Positions 8,034-17,500 of a DNA stretch of 41,918 nucleotides are shown piece after piece. The notes below the pieces were generated by a model. The model saw only the letters and a list, made by a program, of their open reading frames with translations, ran no database searches and was not told where the DNA came from. The stretch is from Armatimonadota bacterium (GTDB taxonomy: Bacteria > Armatimonadota > UBA5829 > DTJY01). The stretch spans positions 1 through 41,918 of the forward strand of contig JANYKG010000173.1 of the NCBI GenBank assembly GCA_025358205.1, given 5' to 3'. Position 1 is the stretch's first letter; each line of letters opens with the position of its first letter. The position numbers and the translations under genes were made by a program.

Positions 8034-8915
8034 ATGAAGACAATCTCCGTGTACCTGATATCCGCAATACTGGCGGTGGGACTGGTCAAATACGATCAGC
8101 CCACAGTACTCGCCTCAGTCTCGCACAATGACACGGGTGCGGTTGAATCCAAATCGCCCGGCGACTCGGACCGCAAACCTCTTTCTCACGAACAACTCGT
8201 GTCCAAGTACCGAGGCCGAAGGCCCTCGGCATGGGGGAGCAGCGTGCAGGGTGTTCTCACACGCGTTCGCACCGACCAGAAGGTGATCTTCCTCACGTTC
8301 GATGCCTGTGGCGGAGGGAAGAAGGGCAACGGCTTCGACTCAGAACTGCTTGCCTATCTGGACCGCGAGCACATCCCGGCAACTCTTTTCCTAAGCGGCA
8401 GGTGGATAGACGCCAACCCGGAGACCGCACGTCGGCTCGCGGCGAACCCGATCTTCGAGATCGAGAACCACGGATTCCGCCACAAGCCTTGCTCCGTGAA
8501 CGGAAGGTCCGCCTACGGTATACACGGCACGTCCGGGATAGGCGACGTGATTGCTGAGGTGGAGAAGAATGCGGACAAGATCGAGGGTCTGACACACCAT
8601 CGGCCCAGGTTCTACCGATCGGGAACAGCGATGTATGACGATGTCAGCGCGGCGGTCGTGAAAGACATGGGCGTCACACCGGTTGGGTTCACTATCAACG
8701 GCGACGGCGGTGCAACGTTCCCACTGGGGACGATCAAAGCCCGCTTGCTCAAGGCATCCCTCGGCGACATAGTTCTCTGCCACATGAACCATCCCGAGGG
8801 CCAAACAGCGGAAGGAATCATGGCCGCGCTGCCGATCATGCTGAAGCGAGGGTTCACGTTCGCCCGGGTGGACGCATACTCCCCAAGCAGCAGCTTACCT
8901 CACGGTAGTCCTTAG
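8034..8915 (+). CDS. Exported polysaccharide deacetylase-like protein (NodB domain)
   Basis: A 293-residue protein with a hydrophobic N-terminus (about residues 4-20) that should act as a signal peptide or anchor. The NodB fold is seen as LTFDACGGG near 86-94, ENHGFRH with both zinc histidines near 144-150, FYRSGTAMYDD near 197-207, and GDIVLCHMNHPEG near 246-258. It should remove acetyl groups from a cell-wall or extracellular glycan. The usual TFDD motif is TFDA here, so one metal-binding aspartate is replaced. A subgroup of exported NodB proteins has this DACGG form, so it may still be active. The gene is divergent from ndh and appears to be leaderless. Confidence 0.8.
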   Translation: MKTISVYLISAILAVGLVKYDQPTVLASVSHNDTGAVESKSPGDSDRKPLSHEQLVSKYRGRRPSAWGSSVQGVLTRVRTDQKVIFLTFDACGGGKKGNGFDSELLAYLDREHIPATLFLSGRWIDANPETARRLAANPIFEIENHGFRHKPCSVNGRSAYGIHGTSGIGDVIAEVEKNADKIEGLTHHRPRFYRSGTAMYDDVSAAVVKDMGVTPVGFTINGDGGATFPLGTIKARLLKASLGDIVLCHMNHPEGQTAEGIMAALPIMLKRGFTFARVDAYSPSSSLPHGSP

Positions 8916-8942
8916 CAGCGTTGTTCAAGCGCACGGCAGGGA

Positions 8943-9347
8943 TCAGCGTATGAATGTGATCCTGCAAAGCCCCTGTTCTCTGACCGCTTCGAGTTCGTGG
9001 CGATCTGCCGTGATGATCTCGGCGTCCAGTCGGTCGGCCAGCGCCATGCAGAAGCAGTCGGCGAGCGAGACACGTTTGATCTCAGCCTTGTGCAGACCGG
9101 CCTTCTGCCAAAATGCGGCGTCCATGTCTTCTCGGACGATAAGGCCGGACCGACTTATCTCTGCAATAGTGGACATAGCGCTCTCATAGCCCATGCCCCG
9201 GATGAGATCATAGAACACCTCGCATAGGTTGACCACATGGACCGCGCATTCATTCGCGGTATTCGCCAGCAACTCGTCAACCACATCGGCGCCGGACTCA
9301 CCTTTCAGTAAGGCGATGATGGCGCTGGCGTCCAGGACGTACATCAT
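8943..9347 (-). CDS. PIN-domain toxin (VapC-like RNase)
   Basis: A 134-residue PIN-domain protein, predicted to be an Mg-dependent ribonuclease toxin. The four acidic active-site residues are present: D6 in YVLDASAII, E43 in NLCEVFYD, D97 in SLADCFCMALA and D115 in IITADRHELE. Its start codon overlaps the stop of the upstream antitoxin gene by 4 bases (ATGA), so translation is coupled. The partner is an HTH protein rather than an AbrB- or RHH-type VapB, a less common but known pairing. The RNA target is unknown. Confidence 0.85.
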   Translation of the reverse strand: MMYVLDASAIIALLKGESGADVVDELLANTANECAVHVVNLCEVFYDLIRGMGYESAMSTIAEISRSGLIVREDMDAAFWQKAGLHKAEIKRVSLADCFCMALADRLDAEIITADRHELEAVREQGLCRITFIR

Positions 9348-9643
9348 TTGTCTTCCTCAGGAAATCTGCGGTTCTCCAGTTTTATATCCTCTTGCTTGCG
9401 GCGCATGAAGTCTTCACTGGAAAGGCCTGGTACATCCGCACATATGCCACGCAGGGATATCCGTTTTGTAGGCGCAAGAGGACGCGTGCTACTCAAGAAC
9501 CATTCGAGCTCGGTTTCCACGATTCGCCATGATCGGCCAAGCTTGCGCCCAGGTATCATGCCGCGCTTTAGGTACTCTCGTACCGTATGAGGCTTGACCT
9601 GGAGTTTCAGAGCGGCCTGTTCCACCGTCAATATCTGTGCCAT
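9344..9643 (-). CDS. Excisionase/MerR-type HTH antitoxin
   Basis: A 99-residue protein. Residues about 5-50 form a winged helix (HTH_17/excisionase type: LTVEQAALKLQVKPHTVREYLKRG, then GRKLGRSWRI and a WFL end). The C-terminal half is charged and probably wraps the PIN toxin encoded next. It likely binds DNA and autorepresses the operon. The ATG at 9643 follows a perfect GGAGGTGA; the longer open frame to 9703 lacks this. The role as an antitoxin is inferred from the 4-base overlap with the PIN gene. Confidence 0.8.
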   Translation of the reverse strand: MAQILTVEQAALKLQVKPHTVREYLKRGMIPGRKLGRSWRIVETELEWFLSSTRPLAPTKRISLRGICADVPGLSSEDFMRRKQEDIKLENRRFPEEDK

Positions 9644-9663
9644 GTGACTCACCTCCACTAACA

Positions 9664-9672
9664 ATAATACCA
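9664..9672 (-). promoter_or_regulatory. Extended -10 for the HTH/PIN toxin-antitoxin operon
   Basis: On the minus strand TGG-TATTAT reads from 9672 to 9664. The predicted +1 is near 9657, leaving a 14-base leader that contains the Shine-Dalgarno sequence of the antitoxin gene. No good -35 is visible, as expected of an extended -10. Confidence 0.5.
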
Positions 9673-9850
9673 CACATTCGACCACAAAACCATCTTTTAC
9701 CAAGACAAACGCATATTATTCGCCTATGCCCAACGGCAGAGCCCAGGCGCATCCGTCGTTTTGAGTGCGATAAATGAGCTTGGGATGGGTAGAAGGTAAG
9801 TGAGTAGGCAGAAGTCGGAGAGATCGGACACAAAGAGAGGAGTACTTGAA

Positions 9851-10408
9851 ATGTACGCAACTCAAGATCTACGCGATGAACACGAAGGCATCAAGGTGGC
9901 TCTAACCGTGCTGGAGCGCTTAGCCAAGGAGATCGAAGCCAACCGGCCTGTGAGTTTGGATGACTTGGGACAGATTGTAGACTTCCTGAAGATGTTCGCC
10001 GACCGGTGTCACCATGGGAAAGAAGAGGATCTGCTATTCCCGGCACTGGAAGCGGCGGGCGTTCCCAGAGAGAACGGCCCAATCGGCGCGATGCTGGCCG
10101 ACCATACCCAAGGGCGAGAGTACATCCGAGCTATGAATGATGCACTCACGGGTATCCCAGTGGACAGAAAGGCGTTTGCGGTTGCCGCACACGGGTATAC
10201 ACAGCTTCTCACCAACCATATCGAGAAAGAGAACAACGTGCTTTTCGTCATGGCTGAACGACAGCTATCTCCTGAGGAACACGCAACGCTGGCGGAAGGT
10301 TTCGAGCGGATCGAGCGGGAACGCATCGGTCCGGGGGTACACGAACGGTATCACGCGATGCTGAAGCGACTCGAAGACGAGTATCTTACACCCCCCGAAG
10401 GCTCATGA
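9851..10408 (+). CDS. Hemerythrin-like (HHE) domain protein
   Basis: A 185-residue soluble four-helix protein of the hemerythrin HHE cation-binding family. Likely di-iron ligands are H11 (DEHEG), H54 or H55 and E59 (CHHGKEED), H85 (ADHTQG), H123 and E127 (NHIEKEN). Such proteins bind O2 or sense and handle oxygen, nitric oxide or iron; which applies here cannot be told. The ATG at 9851 follows a GAGAGGAG site at 8 bases. It stands alone, and its stop codon overlaps the stop of the convergent DUF488 gene by 6 bases. Confidence 0.85.
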   Translation: MYATQDLRDEHEGIKVALTVLERLAKEIEANRPVSLDDLGQIVDFLKMFADRCHHGKEEDLLFPALEAAGVPRENGPIGAMLADHTQGREYIRAMNDALTGIPVDRKAFAVAAHGYTQLLTNHIEKENNVLFVMAERQLSPEEHATLAEGFERIERERIGPGVHERYHAMLKRLEDEYLTPPEGS

Positions 10409-10942
10409 TGGCTCTTGAACATTTGTAGTCGCGTATGTCACCTTTCCATCTACCACTGAGGCAAATGGAGTCAGTTTGTGCAGGCTGGACTTCCCTACCT
10501 CGATTATCTCAACGACCTCGAAGCTGTCTGCGAGGAGTGCGTCGGCGATAAGCGAGCGGTGACAACGCCAGGGGAGAATCTCCGCGCACATAATCGCCGT
10601 GCGTTTCTGCTGGGCGAGCGTCGCTAACCACGAGAGCGCTTCGCTGAACTCAGATGTCTGCATGTAATCCGCGAATCCCCGGAAGCTTTCGTTCTCCCAG
10701 GCCGTGTTCGTCGAATCCTTTCTCGGGTGCCTGAGTCCTCCGAGCGACTTGGCGTGTATGTACTCAATTTTCGCACCGGGCAGAGCCAGTTCTAGGGCGT
10801 CTTTGTTGAACTGAGGGTTCTTTCGGGAGCGGGGAACGGTTCTAACGTCAACGACCACCTCGATGTTGTAGGCTTTCAGAAGTCCAACAAACTCGTCTAT
10901 TGAGCGCGTAGAGTGTCCCACAGTCCAGATGATCTTATCCAT
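10403..10942 (-). CDS. DUF488 family protein
   Basis: A 179-residue protein of the DUF488 family, whose function is unknown. It shows the N-terminal TVGHSTRSIDEF (7-18), VVVDVRTVPRSRKNPQFN (29-46) and the cysteine motif MCAEILPWRCHRS with C119 and C127 (CxE...CHR). The motif looks like a thiol or metal site. The ATG at 10942, with AGGTGG upstream, starts the family alignment. An ATG at 10978 touches the stop of the upstream cytochrome b5-like gene (TGATG) and would add 12 residues. Same strand as the upstream gene, so probably cotranscribed. Confidence 0.8.
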   Translation of the reverse strand: MDKIIWTVGHSTRSIDEFVGLLKAYNIEVVVDVRTVPRSRKNPQFNKDALELALPGAKIEYIHAKSLGGLRHPRKDSTNTAWENESFRGFADYMQTSEFSEALSWLATLAQQKRTAIMCAEILPWRCHRSLIADALLADSFEVVEIIEVGKSSLHKLTPFASVVDGKVTYATTNVQEPS

Positions 10943-10977
10943 GGTATGCGCCACCTGATCCAATCTGAACAGCGCCA

Positions 10978-11208
10978 TCAAGAGGCCAACTCGCCAACGA
11001 CTGGGAATCCGGCCATCACCTCATCGCCGTGTGGGGCATCATCCACTGCCCCGGTCAGATCATCGCCCGCGAAGTGCTCGAAGTGCGACCCATCAATCCA
11101 GTTGGGCGCACTCGAAACATCGTAGACCTTGCCGTTATAAGCAATATAGGTCGGATTCCCATCGCTGCCGTCATACTTGCTGAGTTCCTCTTTGGAAAAC
11201 AAGCGCAT
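10978..11208 (-). CDS. Small cytochrome b5-like heme/steroid-binding protein
   Basis: A 76-residue single-domain protein like the short bacterial cytochrome b5-like proteins. It runs FSKEELSKYDGSDG, then PTYIAYNGKVYDVS (19-32), then WIDGSHFEHFAGDDLT (37-52) and APHG near 58-61. Candidate heme ligands are H42, H45 or H60. There is no signal peptide, so it is presumably cytoplasmic. The ATG at 11208 follows GGAGG at 8 bases; the frame runs open upstream into the neighbour but without similarity. Its redox partner is unknown. Confidence 0.8.
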   Translation of the reverse strand: MRLFSKEELSKYDGSDGNPTYIAYNGKVYDVSSAPNWIDGSHFEHFAGDDLTGAVDDAPHGDEVMAGFPVVGELAS

Positions 11209-11275
11209 TTCAAATGCCTCCACTTCGTATTCTCGCACTTTGTATATACCCAGAAGGTGGCTGGCGTCAGTGAGA

Positions 11276-12229
11276 TCAATTACCCTCGCCCCATTTTGGG
11301 CCGCCGTGCGAACCAGGAGCGGTGTAGACATTGTAGCCGTTGTTTCTGGCCCACTCGCGCCCCGCCTCGTCCAGCCGCTGGTTGCCGCAGTTCAGATAGT
11401 CCAGGCACATAGTCATGTCGCCGTGTTCGCGAATCACCTCAACCAGCGTCTCCTCGGTTCCTGGGCTGCCCAGCTTGATGAAGAAGGGGTAGTTGTCGGC
11501 CATGCCCTGCAGGTCGTGGTTGGCCAGCATCGCCATGAAGGGGGCGACCGCCTTCGGATTCTTGTCTTTCATCTTCACGAGGGCCATCGCCGCGCCGAAC
11601 CGCACCTCACGCCTCTCGTCCTTCAGCTTCTCCACCAGCAGAGGCACGGCGGGATCACCTATGTCCGCCAAAACACCCGCAATCCAATCCGTGTCTTGCT
11701 CCACTAGACCACTCACCAGCGGCTTAACCGCACTCGCCCCCAGGTTTTTCAGTGTGTCTCGAACAGAGGTCTTCACCGCCTCTGATGGGCAGAGCTTGTA
11801 CGCGGAGACCAACCCGGAGATGCTGGATTCGGAGCCTGTGACGCCGAGTGATTTGGCCGCCTCGATCTTGGTGTCTTCCGTCCCGGATGTCGGCGAGGTC
11901 AGCATCTTCCACAGTATGTACACAGCGCGCTCGGTCTTGACCTCACCCAAGCAGCGGATGGCGCTTGTTGTGCCGCTCCGCTCGAAGGTGTCCGTCATGG
12001 TTTCCAGACCTTCGGCTGCGTACCGGTTTGTGGATGCTACTGCAGCGATAGACTTGACCGATGCGGCATCGCCCCGCCCGGCCAGCGTCTCAGCCGCCGT
12101 CTTTCTCTGCTGGGCATCGGCATTCGTGGTGATGGCACTGATCAGTTCGCTATTGGGCGTCGAAGAACACCCGGTGATAGTCACTGCAAGCATCAGGAGC
12201 AATATCACCACAAACGGCAGCCTTGACAT
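11276..12229 (-). CDS. HEAT-repeat lipoprotein
   Basis: A 317-residue exported lipoprotein. The signal peptide has a short basic start, a hydrophobic core and a lipobox ending TITGC with C21. The rest is a series of helical repeats (for example VKTSVRDTLKNLGASAVKPL and PLVEKLKDERREVRFGAAMALVKM), typical HEAT-type units for protein binding. The ATG at 12229 gives the best signal peptide and has GGAAG upstream. An ATG at 12256 overlaps the stop of the 709-aa gene and would add nine residues. It is likely a surface partner of that protein, as the two genes abut. Confidence 0.75.
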   Translation of the reverse strand: MSRLPFVVILLLMLAVTITGCSSTPNSELISAITTNADAQQRKTAAETLAGRGDAASVKSIAAVASTNRYAAEGLETMTDTFERSGTTSAIRCLGEVKTERAVYILWKMLTSPTSGTEDTKIEAAKSLGVTGSESSISGLVSAYKLCPSEAVKTSVRDTLKNLGASAVKPLVSGLVEQDTDWIAGVLADIGDPAVPLLVEKLKDERREVRFGAAMALVKMKDKNPKAVAPFMAMLANHDLQGMADNYPFFIKLGSPGTEETLVEVIREHGDMTMCLDYLNCGNQRLDEAGREWARNNGYNVYTAPGSHGGPKWGEGN

Positions 12230-12255
12230 CGCGCTTCCAATATCGAGCCTTCCCA

Positions 12256-14385
12256 TCACCCATTTCCCATGTCTTTTCTGACCTTATCGAACTGCTTGAT
12301 GACCTGGCTGTGGGAGGTCATGTCCCAGAACGACGTACCCTTTAACCGCAGACCCAGCACGGTGCCGGTCCACGCGTTACCCCAGCCGCTCTCGATGCTC
12401 CATGCGCCCCAGCCCAGATCGCCGGACGAGGCCCAGTAATCCCATCGGCCGTAGTCGAACGCCCGCATCCACGCGCCGTTCAGATAGGGGTGTTTCGCCG
12501 ATTTTACCTGGATCCGGCACAGGAACTCCGCAAGCTTGTCCTCCGCCTTCTTGTACATAGGGTCGTCGGTCGCGGCATACGCCTCGTGCAGGCCAATGAG
12601 CGCGAACCCGGTTGTGTAGAGCTGGTCCGCCGCAGTATCGCCGTTCTGCTGAATGAGCGGAGTCTCGCTTGTGCCGTAAGCCTCGTTCGATTTCGGCGCC
12701 CAGTAATGCCCCGCCCCGCCGGTGTCGTTCAGATGCTCGGCAATCGCTCCGCACGGCTGCTGCAGCGTAAGCAGATCGCCTGCGACACTGCTCAGCCATC
12801 CGCGATGCTCCGGCGTATCCTCCAGCCGAACTAGCCATGCCAGACAGAGGATCATGCGCGACCGCTCCACGCTGTCCTGCCACCGCCAGCCCTGCGGGTA
12901 GACATCCATGGTCATACGAATGCCGATTTTGGTCTTGTCGAGGAACGGCTTGTAGTGGGTCTGCTGATATGCCCACAGGTAGCACGCCCACAGATATGAC
13001 TCGAAGTGCGGCGCGGCGTTCACGCGGGATGTCTGCTCGTAGTATTTCCATCCATGATCTTCCAGTTGCGCCATGTCTATCCGGTCGCCGCGGAACCCCT
13101 CGGGGCCGGTGGTCCGCAGGTTCGCCATCAGACCGCGCAGGAGCATCTCGTCCCACTTGTCGCTATCGAGGCAAGCAGCAGTCAGCATCGTACCCAACAG
13201 CACGCGGGCATTATCATCACCGTAGTTGGCGATCAGCCAGCCCGGCGCGATGTCGCCCCACGCGATGTGCCCGAACGCGGGATGCTCCGGGTTACCCCGC
13301 CCGCCTTTGCACATGCCAGACGTGAAGTAGATGTAATCAAGCAGGTTCCGCGCCGTTTCTCGGCTGTTGGAATGATTGTTTATCATCCCGTCCATGGCCA
13401 GGGTCATCGCCGCCTCGGCCTGACAGTCCGCGCGCAGAGGAATCCGCTGCCTCTGGTTGCCGTCCGCCTGAATCGCCGACGCATACCCCTCCAGCAGCCC
13501 GTGCGAACCGTCACCCACCGGCGCATCCGGCCCAGGTGTCGCGACCTGCTCCGCGCCTTCCCTGAGCAGCTTGTGGATATCAGGCTCACGCTGGGCCGTG
13601 ACTAGCAGGCGCGAGTCGTGGAACCACTTCGCCGCTGAGTCGAAGGCACTTTTCTCGTAGCTGGACGGGAGTTTTTCGGATACGCCGTATACCGGGGTCA
13701 CGTCCGGCGTCCACTGGAGATCAACCCTAACATCAGGATCGAGCTTGGTCAGTATGTGTTCCCAGATCGTCTTCCAGCCACTCGTCGGCGCGTACCTGCC
13801 GGTTACGAAGCTGCTCAGTTTGGTGGTGGCGACCAGGAGGTTCCGCTCGGAAATCTCGAACAGGATGGGCTGCGCGTTTGCCGGAATGCCGTACACCGCC
13901 TTGTCAAAGCCAGCGATCCGCGCGACGACGATCATCGGGTTCGGCGCGGATGTGGGCACGTAACGGCATTCCTGGATACCGAGGATTCGGAGCGTTGGCA
14001 GTGTGTCGCCGAACTCGTCCGATGAGACAACACCTCGCTCCCAATTCGTGTTCTGCGGTTCGCCGATCTCCAGTCCCGGTACGGCAGCCGGGTACTCCAC
14101 AAACAGCCGCAGGTTCTTCTTTGCCGCTGCATCGAAGACCGCCGCAGGTATGTCCGTGGTCTTCTCCGGGTAGCCGTCAGCCAGAATCAGGACGGCTGTA
14201 CCCGGCCTTGCGTTCTCCACGGCCTCGGACGCGGTATCGTATCTGGCGCATTTGACGCCGGATTTCGTCAGAACCGAATAGAGGTCGTTATCCGCCCTGC
14301 AGTTGAAGATCATTTGCGTGTTCCTGCCCTCCGCGCGGCACACCAACAGCCCTGCCAGCGCGATTATTGCCATTAGTTTCGTCAT
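12256..14385 (-). CDS. Exported 709-aa alpha-toroid protein, glycosidase-like, unknown function
   Basis: It begins with a short signal peptide (MTKLMAIIALAGLLVC). Residues about 25-240 look like an alpha/beta (class-I-amidotransferase or ThuA-like) domain with VLILADGYPE. Residues about 300-690 are rich in paired helices with many W, Y and G residues (GHIAWGDIAPGWL, YLWACYLWAYQQTHYKPF, YPQGWRWQDSVERSR, GGAGHYWAPKSNEAYG), as in six-hairpin (alpha/alpha) toroid glycosidases and lyases. I cannot name a family or a catalytic residue with confidence. It is the first gene of a minus-strand run that continues with the HEAT lipoprotein (touching), cytochrome b5-like and DUF488 genes. A carbohydrate-processing role is inferred. 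Confidence 0.6.
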   Translation of the reverse strand: MTKLMAIIALAGLLVCRAEGRNTQMIFNCRADNDLYSVLTKSGVKCARYDTASEAVENARPGTAVLILADGYPEKTTDIPAAVFDAAAKKNLRLFVEYPAAVPGLEIGEPQNTNWERGVVSSDEFGDTLPTLRILGIQECRYVPTSAPNPMIVVARIAGFDKAVYGIPANAQPILFEISERNLLVATTKLSSFVTGRYAPTSGWKTIWEHILTKLDPDVRVDLQWTPDVTPVYGVSEKLPSSYEKSAFDSAAKWFHDSRLLVTAQREPDIHKLLREGAEQVATPGPDAPVGDGSHGLLEGYASAIQADGNQRQRIPLRADCQAEAAMTLAMDGMINNHSNSRETARNLLDYIYFTSGMCKGGRGNPEHPAFGHIAWGDIAPGWLIANYGDDNARVLLGTMLTAACLDSDKWDEMLLRGLMANLRTTGPEGFRGDRIDMAQLEDHGWKYYEQTSRVNAAPHFESYLWACYLWAYQQTHYKPFLDKTKIGIRMTMDVYPQGWRWQDSVERSRMILCLAWLVRLEDTPEHRGWLSSVAGDLLTLQQPCGAIAEHLNDTGGAGHYWAPKSNEAYGTSETPLIQQNGDTAADQLYTTGFALIGLHEAYAATDDPMYKKAEDKLAEFLCRIQVKSAKHPYLNGAWMRAFDYGRWDYWASSGDLGWGAWSIESGWGNAWTGTVLGLRLKGTSFWDMTSHSQVIKQFDKVRKDMGNG

Positions 14386-14422
14386 TGTTCGTCTCTTTTA
14401 CTCCGCTTGCCTGCCAACAAAA

Positions 14423-14450
14423 CGGGCCGCCTTCACAAGAAAGCGGCCCG
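14423..14450 (-). terminator. Rho-independent terminator after the 1259-aa gene
   Basis: CGGGCCGC (14423-14430) pairs with GCGGCCCG (14443-14450). Read on the minus strand, the hairpin is followed directly by TTTTG. It lies downstream of the gene at 14549-18328 and just upstream of the 709-aa gene, so it should separate the two transcripts. Confidence 0.65.
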
Positions 14451-14476
14451 CCGTGAGAAACAGATTTCTCCGCTAG

Positions 14477-14545
14477 CGCGGATTATGCATGTCCCCCATA
14501 ATCCGCGACCTTCTGAGCATTATTCATGTTGTTCATGAATAATGC
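14477..14545. repeat. Two successive perfect hairpins
   Basis: CGCGGATTATG (14477-14487) pairs with CATAATCCGCG (14497-14507). Then GCATTATTCATG (14517-14528) pairs with CATGAATAATGC (14534-14545) around a 5-base loop. They sit between the end of the 1259-aa gene and its terminator hairpin. They may stabilise the 3' end of the mRNA or be REP-like elements. Confidence 0.6.
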
Positions 14546-14548
14546 GGG

Positions 14549-17500
14549 TTAGTTTGCGGCTGGGACTATCAACGCCAGGTTGTCCTGGTACGTACTTACC
14601 CAGTACGCTTTCCACGGTCTGAGAGAGTCATCGAACCGGCTCCCTCTAGCGCCGGTGCCTACGTACCCGAAGTTCCCGGCCGTACTGTCCCATGTGAAGG
14701 CGATGCGGCCTATCCATCCGGCCGCCACTGCATCAGTCAAAGACAGTGTCTGGAAGCCGTCCGTTAGCTTCAAGTTATTCCACAGGACCGGAGTGATGAA
14801 CGGATCTGATATCAGGCTCCAACCTCTCGTCGGGCAGGAAATCCTGGCGTCCACCGCTGGTATCGGCACGCCGTCAAATGCCAGAGCGCTTGCGGTGGTA
14901 GAGAGCAGTGCGTATCCATCCATCGGGCTGATGCTCCCGAATGTGGTGGGAGTCAACGCGGCATAACTTACGAACTGCTGCGTTGCCGTATCCCAATGGA
15001 ATAGTTTTCCATCGATGCCCAGACCGCCGAACGCCACGCTGGGCGTCTGGTCACTGGGTACATACGGTATGCTGAACAAGTTCAGGCCTGCGCTGATGGT
15101 GCCTGCCGGTGCGGTGACCGCCACCTTTGCCATGGGCGTGATGTCGGACTGTCGGCGCACGCGGACAGAGCGTTCAATGGTATCCACGGAATTGATTCCG
15201 CTGGCCTGAGCCATGGTGTTTCTGGCAGGGATCGTCAGACCCGGGCACTTGACCTTGATAGCACCTGATCCATCAGTGAGTTCAAAGAAACCGACTCCGG
15301 TGTTGGTCACCTTGCCCGCACATCTCACAAGCAGCGCAGTTGAGGTGGGCTGTCGGCTAAGGTCTCTCGCACTGGACCCGAGAGCCGTCAGTACAGCGCC
15401 GGATGTCTGCGCCATCACTACGGAGTGATCAAGCACACGCTCGCCGCCATACGTAACCACCCTGCCGATGAGATTTACGCGATCACCTTCAACTACTGTT
15501 GGAGGTGTTGTCCCTCCAAGTCTGACCTGCATGCCAATACTGCGATCAGCCTGCTCAATGTATATGCAGTCAGCAAGAACCGCCGTTACCACATTACCGT
15601 TTACTGCTATTACCGTGCCTTCAGGAGTAAGTGTCGGGTCCAGTGAGTCGGGGATATCCTTGATGTTTTCAGGCGATACAAATGGACCGAGGTTGAAGTC
15701 TGTCCTGATCGCGTTTCCGGCGGTCACGGTTACCGTGACCGGGTCGGAAGTGGTGAACCCGCTCTTGGCGGCAGTTATCGTGTAGTCGCCCAAGGGGACG
15801 TCAATCACGCCGTTATCATCTGCGATGACGTACGCGCCTGTGGCATCCGTTTCTACGGTGTAGGTATGCGGATCGCTGCTTGGGCCTACCGCAGTGACTG
15901 TGGCCTTGTATATCCAGTTTCGATAAACAGAATTATTGGGTTCCAGGGCATCGGTTACCTGTCCGAACAGATAACCTCTGGTCGGATTGTCTTTCCACGA
16001 CATAGTGGGGATGGGCGCGGGACTCTGGAACATGGTGGTCTTAATGGTATCGTAGAACGTCGTTTCCGAACCGGCTACCACGGTGACCGCTGATGGGTAG
16101 TATCCGGTGACAACCGGCAGTCCCGGCGCTGTGGTGTCGTCCTTGCCAACGTCGAAGCCGTACCGGAATGTTGAGAGACCAAGCCCATTGGCGCGGTCAT
16201 AACCCCACTGGTTGAGCACGCCCTGCATGATGTTCATGTAGCCGCCCATGGTGTCCACGCAATGTCTCCCAGACGTTGTCTGGAGTTGCTTCAGATAGTC
16301 GCTCCATAGGAAGTAATCATCGCTCTGGTTGCCAAAAGGATATCCGTGATACCGGTACCCGACCCCCGCAAGCTCGCGGGTCCAGTCGCGCTTGTAGTTC
16401 ATCAGCAAGTTTACGTCCAGGAAGTGCTTATTCATCCAGCCTTTTGAGTCCTGGCATACTTCAGTGTAAGCCCGAGTGCCGGTGAAGTTCGTTGTAGGAT
16501 CTGCGCCCATCCAGCCGATGGTGTCCGCAGTCATCTTGATCTTGGGGTTGATGGCAACTGCCTCAACGTAGCATCTCTTGACCAGATCTGTGATCTGTTT
16601 GCGCTTCCACTCACTCCAATTCGCCCAATCTGGGCTGGATGAGCTGGTCGGCGGGTTCACACCGTACTCAGCCTTAAAGCGCGCCTTGGAGATGGGATTA
16701 TAGCCATAGTTTGTTCCGTCGTAGCGGATGTAATCGAAGTTGATACCGTCAAGGGTAGGGTACTTGGTGACTATATCCTTAATGAGGTTCACGAGATAAT
16801 CCTCGACTCCGGGTATGCCGGGATCAAGGTTGTTGTAGCTGCCTACGTAGTTGTTGCCTGCGCTGTCCATGAGCGCCCACTCCGGATGCTTACTCCAAAT
16901 GTGAGTCGCAGGAGCTGACTTGCCCTTGTTCCAGATGCGGTAGGTAACCAGCCAGCCATACACCTGCATGTTCTTGGCGTGCGCCTTGTCAATAATGTCC
17001 GCAAGCGGATCGTAACCACCGACCACGTCAGTCGCCCAGGGTTCGTATGCTGAGTTGTAGTATGCATCGCCCGACTTTCGGATCTCAGGCATTACTATGT
17101 TGAAGTTGTTTGCATACAACTTGTCAATCATGGTCGTGGTTGCGGCGGGACTGGAGAACTCCTTGGCAAAGCCGTAGACCTCAGAAACGCGATACTCGGG
17201 AACTATTGTCCTGATGGTGAAGTTTGTAGCAGATGTGTCGGTGATCGAAGCATCTCCATTGAATGTTATCCGCACGCTGTACTGGTTGGTTTCCGGTAGA
17301 CCGGTAGTATCCCAGTCGAACGATCCCGCGCCGGAGAGGACACTGGCCGCTCCTGGTATCGTAGTCCAGTCGGCGCCGCCATTGCTCGTGTACTCCAGTT
17401 TGATGGTGTCATCGGCGGCCCAGTCGGACCCAAAGGCTGTCCACGTGACGTGAACAATGTTCCCTGGCTCGTAAGCCTCTCCGCCGTTCGGAGCCGTCAA

